In this document: positions 44,390-55,556 of the stretch, in pieces
Layout: each line of letters begins with the position of its first letter
Numbering within the stretch: position 1 is the stretch's first letter
Notes under the pieces: model-generated
What the model was told of the DNA's origin: nothing
The model's database searches: none
The model's input: the letters and a program-made list of their open reading frames with translations, nothing else
NCBI GenBank assembly: GCA_900491605.1
Contig: UESW01004257.1
Location: 292,740-356,739 of the forward strand
Direction of reading: 5' to 3'
Origin: Calamus simplicifolius
Taxonomy: Eukaryota > Streptophyta > Magnoliopsida > Arecales > Arecaceae
Length of the DNA stretch: 64,000 bases
Program-made: the position numbers and the translations under genes

Positions 44390-46356
44390 TGATGGGAATT
44401 ATGTATATAAGATATGAATCAAATTCATGTAAACATTACAGAATATATAATATAAAATTCCAGATGCCCAGGATCCTTAGGAATAGATTCATTAAATCTC
44501 AAATAAAATCTAATTTTATTCATACCTGAGTCTTATCGATGTAGATGAGGATGAAGCCGGTTAATCTTTGCCACTAGTCGTCCACGTGTCCGGCCTCTAA
44601 CAGTGATCCACGCGGAGAGAGGGAAGAAGTGGGGATGAAGACCTCTAAGGTATGAAGATAACACTATGAGAGAGAGAGGGGTGCTAGCGCCTCTTGAATC
44701 CCTTTACATACAGAAGATATCTTTGAAGAAAGATCTAATCTTTTCTTCTCATGCTCTACCTTCTAGTAGAAGGAACCATATTTATAGGGTGAAAAGAAAA
44801 CATTCCAAGGGAGAAGAAGAGACCTCTTTTCATGGTAACATCATGGTAACGATAATCCAAAAACAGAAGAAACTCCATTTTCATGGTAACATCATGGTAA
44901 TATTAATCCAAGGAAACGAAAAAACTCCATCTCATGGTAACGTTAATCTAAGTGTCACAATCTCAGCCTTTGAAATTAGGAGTTGGTTATCTCATAACTA
45001 CATGCCCCAATTTGTATGAGTTCATCATCGAACCGTAGAGATTCATCATGCCTCATCCCATGGGCATGATTCCATCTTCACATGGCTGAGATTGGCCATC
45101 CATACCTAATAATCAGAGCCATCCATCACATGGATCAAGTCATATTTGGGTATCCAATTATTTGTTCATCATATGCACAAATAATTTCTCCTTAAATTCC
45201 TTCTACTATAATGGATCATATCCATTATTATTATATCTTCTTTAAATTGGGTCTCACCCAATTATTTAATTGATCATCTTATCTGAATTAAATCTAATTT
45301 AATTCTTATTTTAATTCATCCAAAATTCTCCTTAATACGTGTGACCCATTAGGCCCTTTAACATGTTGGCAATAATCATGTCCTAATCATAGACCCTAGG
45401 AATGATTGGACAACTCTTTGTCCAAATCAACATGATTATAGATCATGAGAGGACTCTAGCAAAGCATCATGACCACCCAATGCTAAAGGTTTTATTGACG
45501 TACCATCAACACCTGTCCATGAACGATTACCGTATGATCAAATCCTTTTGTTACATATCCCAGATCAATCAGTGGTATGGAATGTGTCAACCCTGTAATT
45601 GATCTTTGTTTACTCGATCTCAGAAAAAATTGACTCATATGAATTAGAACTTCGAAACTATTTTGAATTCCAACTCAACCTTGCAAGGATTTAACAATTA
45701 ATTTAATCCATCAAGTGGCCATGGGATATAACCCTTTCTATTAAGGGAGACGAATCCTATCTTGATCAAACACCATCTTCATGTGCTTCATGTCATACCC
45801 AACCGACACCATATTTGACACCCGTGGCTAGAGCGACGTTTGGATGTCATCAAAGCATGACATTCCATACATGAGATGTAATGAGATCTCAAGTCAAAGC
45901 ATCACTCACACCACCTCATTAGAGATCAACCATCGACACTATATAGAATATCCACATGGTATCTCTTTATGGGTCATCCAATGCATCATTTAATAACGAG
46001 CATCCACATACCTATCTAAGTATCTTCATACTTCAGCTTGTGAAATCAGCTGCTCACCCCAAGGGTGAGGATATGCAATGTGTGCTAGTCTCATAGTGTT
46101 TGATGGTGTCCAGTCCCATCTACACATCGACTAGGGAAGTTTAAAGAGTCGAACCATAATGTGCAATTTGAATCTCACAATTTGTAATCTCTATTACAAA
46201 TTTCATATGCATGGTTCACATTCTTTTGGACTTTATCCCATACATAAATATATCAAATAAAAGAATCTAGATAGATAAAGAAACTATTTTATTTGATTTG
46301 TATTCATAGAATGTATACATCATTCAATTCAATTGGATCTAGGGCATACACTAACA
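44390..46356 (-). repeat. 5' LTR of copia element 1
   Basis: A 1967-bp LTR starting tgatgggaattatg and ending gcatacactaaca, followed by the gtggc TSD at 46357-46361. It retains the original tg terminus that the other LTR has lost. Confidence 0.93.
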
Positions 46357-46361
46357 GTGGC

Positions 46362-47029
46362 AGGCAGTGTTGATAGGTGAAATTAATGCAATCAAGTGTG
46401 AAGTCATTATAAGAACAGTCTACTTGCTTGATTGGGTTGGCATTTGCCCCGTACTAGAATTTGTTGAATTTGAAGTTCTTGCCAACTGCAACTATTGAGA
46501 TGTTTAAATAAACTAAGTAGATATTTATGAATGTGTTTAGAAATAAGCGCAGACTCTCCCGCGGCGATTCTCGCCTCAGAAGCCAAGCGGCATGATGCTT
46601 CATTTCGAAAAGAAATTTTATTCATTTTAAATCTTTGCAACGGATATGTTGCGAAGCAATGTTGCTCTCCAGGAATCAATGCTTCACAGGCTCCAGCATC
46701 GCGACGCTCAACTTTTATAAATCCACACACAAATCAAATCAATAGAGAATCAAAAAATTAATCTATTCTTGTTTACAATTGAGTTTTCATTAGTGCTTGG
46801 TGCAAACCTGATCAAAGGCTTATCATGTCCTGTGATGTATTTGCTAATCACCCATAGAGCATTCGAGAGGGTGCAAATAATGCTTAAGAAAAGTGTTCCA
46901 TGAGTTATTCAAGCCTATCCTTATCTTCATCTCTCTCGGTCCTTATCTTAATCATTATCCCTATCTCTTCTTACTTACTCCCCTTATTCAAATCTTTCAA
47001 CAATCTTAAGCATTATCTGAATGGAGACC
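46362..47029. other. Unique-looking flank between two copia elements
   Basis: This continues the sequence left of copia element 1 (before 36797). A patch at 46545-46730 is more GC-rich (cccgcggcgattctcgcctc, ccagcatcgcgacgctc) and gives a 107-residue minus-strand frame without recognisable domain. The stretch ends abruptly at the single N. Confidence 0.45.
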
Positions 47030-47030
47030 N
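47030..47030. other. Single unknown base marking a probable assembly join
   Basis: The only N in the window. Immediately to its right the sequence is LTR of copia element 2 starting at LTR position about 1053. The first 1.05 kb of that LTR, which is present in the right LTR (53538-54589), is absent. The coincidence of an N with a truncated repeat suggests a scaffolding or gap-closing event. Confidence 0.85.
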
Positions 47031-47971
47031 ATAGATTCAGGACTAGCCAAATTTGATTTGGGCTAGGACCATGATCTATGTAGGTTCAGTCCAATAAATT
47101 CAGATCAGCTTAAACCAAAACCTGAACCCAAACCTCTCGCATAAGTATCTCATATGAGATAACTAAAGTATGAGAGATTAAATTCTCATATAGAATTTAA
47201 TGTAACATTAATCTTCTCCAAACGTTGGAATTCTAAGTGTTAGAATTCATGTACCTCACATTATCTCTTTGGTTTTCACCGAACGTCGGAATTAACCAAA
47301 CGCCGCGTCTCTTTGGTTTTCACCGAACATCGGAATTAACCAAACGCCGTCTCTTTTGGTTCGGCGTCTCTTTGCTTTTTACCGAACGGTGGAATTCTAA
47401 ATGTTAGAATTCAATGGGCTGGCTAAAATGAGACTATAAATAGAGGACATCCCTCACCAGATTACAGAACAACAACACACGATATGTCGTGGATTGAAAT
47501 TCTAAAAGTTAGAATAGAAAAATCATGGTGATTCTGGTGTTAGCAAAAGTTTGGTGGATCTTGGAGGAAGATTCAAGTGGGAGGATTCAAGATCAGCAAA
47601 GTTTTTTCCGCGAGCTAGCACTCCCGGGAATCCGATCATTCGGGGCTTCGCGTGGACGATACTAGAGGCCGGACGATTGAACGGCTGCAGAGCACAAAAG
47701 GATTTACCAACTGCCCTTAAGGTAAGTGATATGATCCCTAGATCTTAAGGCATGATTCAAGGCAAGAAGTACGACTTCTTACCTTGAGGATCAAGATATG
47801 ATCTTGATGATTTTATTTATATGCATATTTTAGATCAAACGATCCTATATATAAGGCAAAGATATGATCTTGATGCATATTAGATAGATTAATATGTAAT
47901 CTTTTAGTTTCGCATTGATAATAGTTATCAAATTTTAAAATATGCATGCCTCGGAGTTTATTCTCCCTACA
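47031..47971 (+). repeat. Partial 5' LTR of copia element 2
   Basis: It matches 54590-55551 from atagattcaggactagcc to ttctccctaca. The repeated short tract ctctttggttttcaccgaacg occurs two or three times in both copies. A tataaatag box lies near 47435. The first half of the LTR is missing at the N. Confidence 0.93.
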
Positions 47972-47973
47972 AA

Positions 47974-47985
47974 TGGTATCAGAGC
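47974..47985 (+). promoter_or_regulatory. Primer binding site of copia element 2 (initiator Met type)
   Basis: tggtatcagagc, two bases after the LTR end. It matches the plant initiator-Met tRNA site exactly. Confidence 0.95.
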
Positions 47986-49598
47986 ATGGTTTCGTCATTG
48001 ATCTAATTTATTGCATGTAAATTAATGCTCTATTAATTGTGTAATCAAAGCTAAAACGGATCACAGGTCTATTCGGTCACAGATGGATTAAAAATTCAAA
48101 TTACCCATTCAACGAGGTATTCTGTGACATATTGCCGTGACGTTATGGTTCTTGATGTTTAGTCAAAAGATAATTTAAATTGATCTTTGGCATCAAACAC
48201 AGATTACACACACTCTCAAAAGATGTTTTATATTTGATACATATGATGTTGTATAAAAGCATGATATTTGCATGTTTAGTATAAAAACATAGATATGAGA
48301 TATGATGGCTTGTAGTCTATGTTATGAAACATACAAATATTTATGAGAGTTTTATTTGAATGTCAAATATTAATTCATAATCTTTTTAGATATGATCTAA
48401 ATATAGGAATTATGAGTAGTTAACATAATGCAAGTGATGCATGATTGAAATATATGACATGTAAACATGAAATATATTTAATCTTTTGGGTTAGCTAAAT
48501 CAGTCCATAAAGGGTTAGACCTAAGGTTTAAATCAAATGGACTAAAAGAGTATTTGATCAAATCTAAATTAATTAGATTAGGTTAAGGATGCTCTAAATC
48601 AAACAATAGTTGTAGTTGATCATGTCCATGTCTTTGATTAAACCAAATGGAAGTAGATTAGGCTCCGTGGTTGAGCATGAATCTCTTAGATGGTCAAATC
48701 AAAATTGGTTAACCATATGATGTCAAGGTGAGTTGGCAAGTTGCTCTAGGATCAACGATCGAATGGTTTTTAATTGGGAGCTACTCGTATTGATGCGTCT
48801 TTAACGAGTTAATGGCATATCCCTCCCATCGATCTCACTTACCTGGTCAATATGGTGAACCATTTATGATTAGATCATTTACCTGATTCGGGTTGACCCA
48901 TGCCTGTAAGGAAATCAGTCTGACTGATTTAGGTGCCACTTAACCTGACTTAATCTTGTTTCATTCTACTGACTTCACAGATTCAGTGGAGAACTTGATT
49001 AGTCAATTTATCTTTAGATTATTAAATCCTCTAAAATTATTAGGTCCTTAAAATGAAATAGTTATATGATAACTAGATCATAGCCTCCCATTAAGGTGGG
49101 TGATAATGAGTCCAATGTCTTGATAATCATTGGAGGCACTCCATGCCTGGTGCTTATCAACCATCAGAATTATCATTCATTATATGATAAGTCAGCATAA
49201 CTATTAAATAGAACAGTCAGGTGGGCCGAGCTTCACTCGGGCTTGGTTGTCTATTGATAGGTTACACTGATTATATCATTTAATGGTTGGACCTAACCAG
49301 AACTTTCAGTGGAGGCACTCCATGCCTGCTGAAGAGGAACATGGGGCAAAACTGAACACTAAGAATTGTTTTGAAAATAATTGGTTTTGAACCTACTCTT
49401 AGATGCATATGGGTTGGCCAAGCTTCACTTGGGCCTGTATGTAGTCTATCTTAGTGCCCACTAAAGAATTAAGAATAATTCTTCGAATTGGGGTGTAGAG
49501 GCTGCCAATTTGAACAAAATAGTGGGAGAATCTTTAGACTAAAGTCCAAGTCTTTAGACTGAATCAATTTATATACTACTAAACTTTAGTTTTTCCTT
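47986..49598 (+). other. Untranslated leader of copia element 2
   Basis: 1.6 kb without a useful reading frame. A loosely repeated phrase, (t/g)ggaggcactccatgcctg(g/c)t, occurs at 49131 and 49312, and gg(t/c)tgg(c/g)ccaagcttcact-like words at 49225 and 49412, so part of the leader is an imperfect internal duplication of about 180 bp. Confidence 0.6.
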
Positions 49599-50480
49599 AT
49601 GCAGAAAATGGCCACTAATTTATCATTAAGGTCCCTATTGGATAGTGACAAGTTGAATGGTTCAAATTTCAATAGCTGGTTTAGAAAACTTAAGATCGTC
49701 CTTGAGCATGAGAGGATTCTATATATTCTGAATAATCCTGCACCAAAGATACCTGATGCAAACACCAAAGTTCTGAGAAAGACACTTATCAGAAGTGGCT
49801 CAGTGATAGAACTAGCGTGCGTTGCATCATGCTAGCAGCAATGAACGATGAATTCGGTCGCCGGTTCGAGAATGCTCAGCCAGAAGAAATCATTCAAGCG
49901 TTGAATGAATCTTTCGGCACACCTGACGACGTTGAAAGGCACAAGACTAGTTGTGCTATTTTTAATGCTCGAATGAGGGATGGATCTCCTGTCACTGATC
50001 ATGTATTGTACATGATCGAGAAGATAGAACTGCCTAAGCAAGCTCGGCTTTCCCCTACATGAGCAGTTGGGAAAAGATGCGATCCTGAATTCCTTGCCTC
50101 CATCCTTCGACCTTTCCTTACTCATTTTCGAATGACAAAGCCTGCAGTCAACTACCACGGTTTGTTGGGGTTGTTACAGAACTTTGAGAAGGAAACCATC
50201 TCTCTAAGGGTTTGGTTAATGTGGTTGAAGGATCTAAGGTAGGGCGTCAACCCTTTGGGAAAGGAAAGAAGAAAAAGAATAAGAAAAGGGTGCAACATGC
50301 TAGGACATCTATAAGGGTCAGATGCAGAAGAAGAAAGTTGATAAAAGTCAAGCTGAATGCTTTCATTGCAAGATGCAAGGGCACTGGAAGAGGAACTGTC
50401 CTCTTTACATTGCCACACTTGATCAAAATAGGCCAAAGAAGAAAAAGGGGCAAGATGTTGCTCAACAAGGTATTTATATG
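49599..50480 (+). pseudogene. Gag region of copia element 2
   Basis: ATG 49599 or 49608 opens with MATNLSLRSLLDSDKLNG, parallel to the gag start of copia element 1. A shift near 49820 moves into a frame with MLAAMNDEFGRRFE and VERHKTSCAIFNARM; another break follows near 50050. A zinc knuckle CFHCKMQGHWKRNC (CX2CX4HX4C) lies at about 50359-50400, with a Lys-rich flank. Confidence 0.88.
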
Positions 50481-51890
50481 ATAACACCTTGTAATTTTTC
50501 TGTATATGATAATCAGACCTGGGTATTGGATACCGGGAGTCCTTTTAACATTTGCAATTCATTGCAGGGACTACAGGTCACTAGAAGATTTGAGGACAAT
50601 GAAAGATTCCTTAATGTCGGCGATGGAAGATTAGTTCCAGTTCTGGCATTAGGAGTTCTTGAAATAGTTTTCAATAGAAATGTCATTATACTAAATGATT
50701 GTCATTTTTGCCCAACGTTCTTGTTGAACGTAATTTCTGTAGGCCTTCTGGCCAAAAGTCATTATGAAATTTCAATAAAGGATGTTACTTTGAATATCAT
50801 TATGAATGGAGTCACTGTAATGACTGGGCATTTATCTAATGACATTTATATATTATCACAGCCTGTGAATGTAGTGTACAAATCAAGTAAGCACCCTAGA
50901 ATAAATGATGTCACCAATATCTTTGGCACCATCGGCTAGGTCATATCAATAAGAATAGATTAAACATGTTAACTCAGGAGGGCATCCTTCGAATTGATGA
51001 TTGTGAATCATTAACTACCTGTGAATCCTGTCTTCTTGGTAAAATGACCAAGTCATCTTTTACTGGAAAAGGTGAAAGAGCCAAAGAGCTATTGGGTCTA
51101 GTACATACTGATGTATGTGGACCAATGAGCACTTGTGCCAAAGGTGGATATTACTACTTCATTACTTTTACAGACGACCTTCTAGGTTCGGTTATGTCTA
51201 TCTTATGCGACATAAATCTGAACCGTTTGAAATGTTCAAACTATATCATAAAGAAGTAGAAAAACAAACAGAAAAATGTATTAAGATCCTTCGATCAGAT
51301 CGAGGAGGCGAATACCTTTCCAATGACTTTGTGACATATTTAAGGGAGAATGTGATTCTCTCCCAATGGACTCCTCCTGGAACACCGCAGCATAACGGTG
51401 TGTCGGAAAGAAGGAATCAAACTCTGTTAGATATGGTTCGGTCCATGATGGGTTTTGCAAGCTTGCCAATATCATTTTGGGGATATGCATTAGAATCAGC
51501 TTATCATATTCTCAATAAGGTTCCAAGTAAGTCTGTTTCTAAAACTCCACATGAGATGTGTATGGACATAAACCGATTATCACCTATCTGAGAGTCTGGG
51601 GGTGTCCGGCTTATGTGAAACGTGCAAAATCAGACAAACTTGAACCCAAATCTGACAAATATTTTTTCATCGGCTATCCGAAAGAAACCAAAGGATATTA
51701 TTTCTACAATACTGAAGAACAAAAGTTGTTCATTAGTAATAGAGCAGTTTTTCTTGAAAAGGAGTTCCTTAGTGAAGGAACAAATAGCTCTAATATTGAA
51801 CTTGAGGAAGTTCATCAAGTAGAAGGAACAACACAAACCAGTGAACCTTTAGAATCTGAGTTGATTAGATCAAACTCAAAACTCATTTAG
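50481..51890 (+). pseudogene. Protease and integrase region of copia element 2
   Basis: The protease active site reads WVLDTGSPFNICNS (about 50520). A pre-integrase region follows with a stop near 50937, then CESCLLGKMTKSSFTGKGER, the core LVHTDVCGPM, a shift near 51175, then FGYVYLMRHKSEPF, SDRGGEYLSNDF and HNGVSERRNQTLLDM. The C-terminal part with VWGCPAYVKR and FIGYPKETKGYYFYN stops at 51888. The three acidic positions of the integrase core are visible but in different frames. Confidence 0.9.
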
Positions 51891-53523
51891 ATGCACCATT
51901 AAGGCGATCTGGTAGAGTACCACATCAACCGGACAGATACTTAGGTTTCTTAGTCCAGAATGAAGATCCTGTTGAACTCGATGAGAACAACGATGATCCG
52001 ATCACCTATATGGATGCTATGCAAAGGATTGACTCTAATAAATGGCTTGATGTCATGAAATCCAAACTTGATTTCATAAAGGATAATAATGTATGGACAT
52101 TAGTTGACCCACCCGAAGGGATAAAACCCATAGGGTGTAAGTAGGTTTTCAAGAGGAAAAGAGGTGTAGACGGAAAGGTAGAGACCTACAAAGCATGTTT
52201 GGTTGCCAAGGGTATTGTCAACATTATGGTATTGACTATGACGAAACGTTTACTCCTGTGGCAATGCTGAAATCCATTTGGATTATGCTAGCTATAGTAG
52301 CACACTTCGATTATGAGATTTGCAGATGGATGTTAAAACCGCTTTTCTAAATGGTAATTTAGATGAACAGGTGTATATGATACAGCCTAAAGGTTTTATA
52401 TATGAAAACGAGTCTAAAGTGTGTAGACTACAGAAGTCCATTTATGGACTTAAGCAAGCATCTAGGAGTTGGAACATACGATTTGATAATGTGATCAAAT
52501 CTTATGGCTTTATTAAGAATAAAGAAGAACCTTGCATTTATAAATGGGCTAATGATTCCGTTATTGTATTTCTTGTATTATATGTGGATGATATTCTCTT
52601 AATCGGAAATGATATCCCTGCATTACAAGGAATAAAGACATGGTTATCATCACAATTCTCCATGAAAGATCTGGGAGAGCATCATACATCCTAGGGATGA
52701 AGATCTATAGAGATAGATCTACGAGGATGCTTGGTTTATCCCAATCTACGTACATTGACACCGTGCTAAAGAGGTTTAGCATGGAGAATTTCAAGAAAGG
52801 CTATCTTCCGATAGGCCATGGAATTCATCTTTCTAAGAAGGATTGTCCAACAACTCCTAATGAAAGAGAACGTATGAGTCGAATTCCATATGCTTCGGCA
52901 GTGGGATCGATTATGTACACCATGACATGTACAAGACCAGATGTGTCATACTCACTAGGAGTAGTGAGTAGATACCAATCTGATCCAGGAGAAAATACTG
53001 GCAAGTTGTTAAGACAATCCTTAAGTATTTGAGAAATATTAAGGACCAGTGGTTAGTCTATGGAGAGTCTGATTTGAAACTTGTTGGATATACTGATTCC
53101 AGTTTCCAATCAGATCATGATGAAGCTGTTTGCTAGAAAAGTTTCAAGCAACATGCAGTGGCAGATTCGATGTGCGAGGTAGAATACATCGCTGCATTAG
53201 ATGCTGTGAAAGAAGCTGTGTGGCTGTGAAAGTTCATCTCCGAGCTTGGAGTGACACCTTCCATAGATGGACCAGTCCTGCTGTACAGTGATAGTACTGG
53301 TGCCATAGCTCAAGCAAAGGAACCACAAGCACATCAGCGCACCAAGCACATATTGCGCCGGTTTCATCTTATACGAGAGATTGTAGACCGAGGTAACATA
53401 AATCTTCAGAAGATTGATGGAAAGAAAAACCTAGGTGACCCATTTGCTAAAGTACTCAGCATCAAGGAGTTTGATGACTATAAATTGAAGATGGGTATTA
53501 GATACTGTAATGAGTGGCTTTAG
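51891..53523 (+). pseudogene. RT-RNase H region of copia element 2
   Basis: The RT N-terminal part has a Trp codon turned into TAG near 52144 and a shift near 52230. From 52320 the frame gives MDVKTAFLNGNLDEQVY, YGLKQASRSWN and an intact catalytic LYVDDILLIGND (about 52580). A shift near 52675 follows, then SYILGMKIYRDRS. In the RNase H part, stops replace Trp near 53135 and Arg near 53228. The last piece, with AKEPQAHQRTKHILRRFHLI, ends MGIRYCNEWL and stop at 53521. Confidence 0.92.
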
Positions 53524-53526
53524 GCT

Positions 53527-53537
53527 AAGTGGGAGTT
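53527..53537 (+). promoter_or_regulatory. Polypurine tract of copia element 2
   Basis: aagtgggagtt directly precedes the tgttgagaatt start of the 3' LTR and follows the RNase H stop by a few bases. Confidence 0.9.
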
Positions 53538-55551
53538 TGTTGAGAATTGTATCCTAAAGCCAATCATTTAATGATTGTGCTAATGTAAATTGTATATAAA
53601 TTGATATATTAATAAAAGTTATTTGGCAGTTTATTCATTACAAGAACATCTTCTTAAAACTCCTAATGGTAATGAAGCCCTCAGGATCTTCCTTCACGAT
53701 AAAGGAGGATTTATCTTTGAAGGTCCTTAAAAGAGTTCGCGACCAAATGATATACTATGATAGGGCCATAGTACTATCAATTATAGGACGTTGTATATCA
53801 TATTTGTTGGTTGTCCTCTTAACCAAGGAGTGTAGAGACACTGGTATGACATACAGGTGAAAGTGTAGGAGTACATTTCACCGAACGTGACTCATTTCCG
53901 GATACTCTACTGTCAAGAGTTAATCCGAGAAGATATAGGTATAAGTATCCTTCAGACCTGAAGATCACAACCGGTGGCTTACAAGCAACTCATTGTACTT
54001 AGGTGCCGGACCACCTGATTTCTAATCCAGCTACGAAAGGTTACTGGTGCAGTCAAGTACTTGTGGTAGTCAGTTGTGGATCAAGATGGAATTTGACCTA
54101 TCCCGTTAAAAGGAGAAATGCTTGTGTTTCAATTTAGCAAGACCTTGGCCAAGGCACTTCATGTGAAAGTCACTTTATGGATTTGCTGTTTAGAGTTGAC
54201 AGGCTCTTAAGCCATCCTTAGCATTTGTGGTCAAAAGGATGAATTATACGGTAACTATTTCTTAGGGTTCTTGGAGTTTGCTCGGCAACTCTTCGACCTA
54301 TCTGGACGTCGGGTTCCATTGCTAGATGGGCACATCGATTAGTATAGAAAGTTGTTTCTATGCTACCGGCTTAGGTTCGAACCTAGAGAGTCACACGCAT
54401 AGAAGTTTCCTAGGATGATCTATTTGCTGATCAACGATTGAGAATCGTATATGATTTAATTAATCAATTTGATTGATTGAATTATCTCAATTGTTAAGTA
54501 CAAGTGAATAAGATTCAATTTGGTTTAAGTCTATTAGAAGGACTCAATTTCAAATATTGATTTGAAATTAGACTTGATTTGGATTTAAATAGATTCAGGA
54601 CTAGCCAAATTTGATTTGGGCTAGGACCATGATCTATGTGGGTTCAGTCCAATAAATTCAGATCAGATTAAACCATCACCTGAACCCAAACCTCTCGCAT
54701 AAGGATCTCATGATGAGATGGCTGAAATCTCATCTCATGAGAGATTAAATTCTCATATAGAATTTAATGCCTGACATTAATCTTCTCCTGTTGAATTCTA
54801 AGTGTTAGAATTCATGTACCTCTCAGAATTAGCCAAACATTGCAACTCTTTGGTTTTCACCGAACGTCAGAATTAACCAAGCGCCGCGTCTCTTTGGTTT
54901 TCACTGAATGTCGGAATTAACCAAATGCTGCACCTCTTTGGTTCGCGTCTCTTTGCTTTTTACCGAACGGCGGAATTCTAAATGTTAGAATTCAATGGGC
55001 TGGCTAAAATGAGACTATAAATAGAGGACATCCCTCACCAGATTACATAGAACAACAACACACGATATGTCGTGGATTGAAATTCTAAAAGGTTAGAATA
55101 GAAAATCCTGGTGATTCTGGTGTTAGCGGAAGCGTGGTGGATCTTAGAGGAAGATTCAAGTGGGAGGATTCAAGATCAGCAAAGTTGTTTTTCCGCGAGC
55201 TAGCACTCCCGGAAATCGATCATTCGGAGCTTCGCGTGGACGATACTAGAGGCCGGGCGATTGAACGGCTACAGAGCATAAAAGGATTTACCAACTATCC
55301 TTAAGGTAAGTATGATCCCTAGATCTTAAGGCATGATTCAAGGCAAGAAGTATGACTTCTTACCTTGAGGATCAAGATATGATCTTGATGATTTTATTTA
55401 TATGCATATTTTAGATCAAGCAATCCTATATATAAGGCAAAGATATGATCTTGATGCATATTAGATAGATTAATATGTAATCTTTTAGTTTCCGCATTGA
55501 TAATTATCAAATTTTAAAATATGCATGCTTCGGAGTTTATTTCTCCCTACA
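53538..55551 (+). repeat. 3' LTR of copia element 2, complete
   Basis: A 2014-bp LTR from tgttgagaattg to ctccctaca. It contains a tataaatagagg promoter-like box near 55016 and the short tract repeats tctttggttttcac at about 54850-54960. The 941-bp 5' LTR corresponds only to its second half. Confidence 0.93.
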
Positions 55552-55556
55552 GTATC

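Larger units (their letters stand above)
36802..46356 (-). mobile_element. Ty1/copia LTR retrotransposon 1, decayed
   Basis: Two roughly 1.96-kb LTRs with matching TSDs flank a 5.6-kb interior. On the minus strand it runs 5' LTR, initiator-Met primer site, gag, protease, integrase, RT, RNase H, polypurine tract, 3' LTR. Integrase before RT defines the copia superfamily. All parts have stops or shifts, and the RT catalytic motif is altered. Interior proteins resemble those of copia element 2 at 47031-55551, but the LTRs look unrelated by eye. I do not assign a lineage within copia. Confidence 0.93.
47031..55551 (+). mobile_element. Ty1/copia LTR retrotransposon 2, left LTR truncated, decayed
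   Basis: Plus-strand order: partial 5' LTR (47031-47971), initiator-Met primer site, long leader, gag with zinc knuckle, protease, integrase, RT, RNase H, polypurine tract, complete 3' LTR (53538-55551). The coding parts have several stops and shifts, although RT keeps YVDD. It appears to have inserted into the leader of a third copia element whose gag begins about 40 bp beyond 55551. The left TSD cannot be checked because of the truncation. Confidence 0.92.

Noticed and set aside
46407..46761. 107-codon minus frame and 76-codon plus frame next to copia element 1
   Set aside because: No recognisable domain, the frames overlap on opposite strands, and the patch is moderately GC-rich, which favours chance frames. 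Kept only as a flank description.
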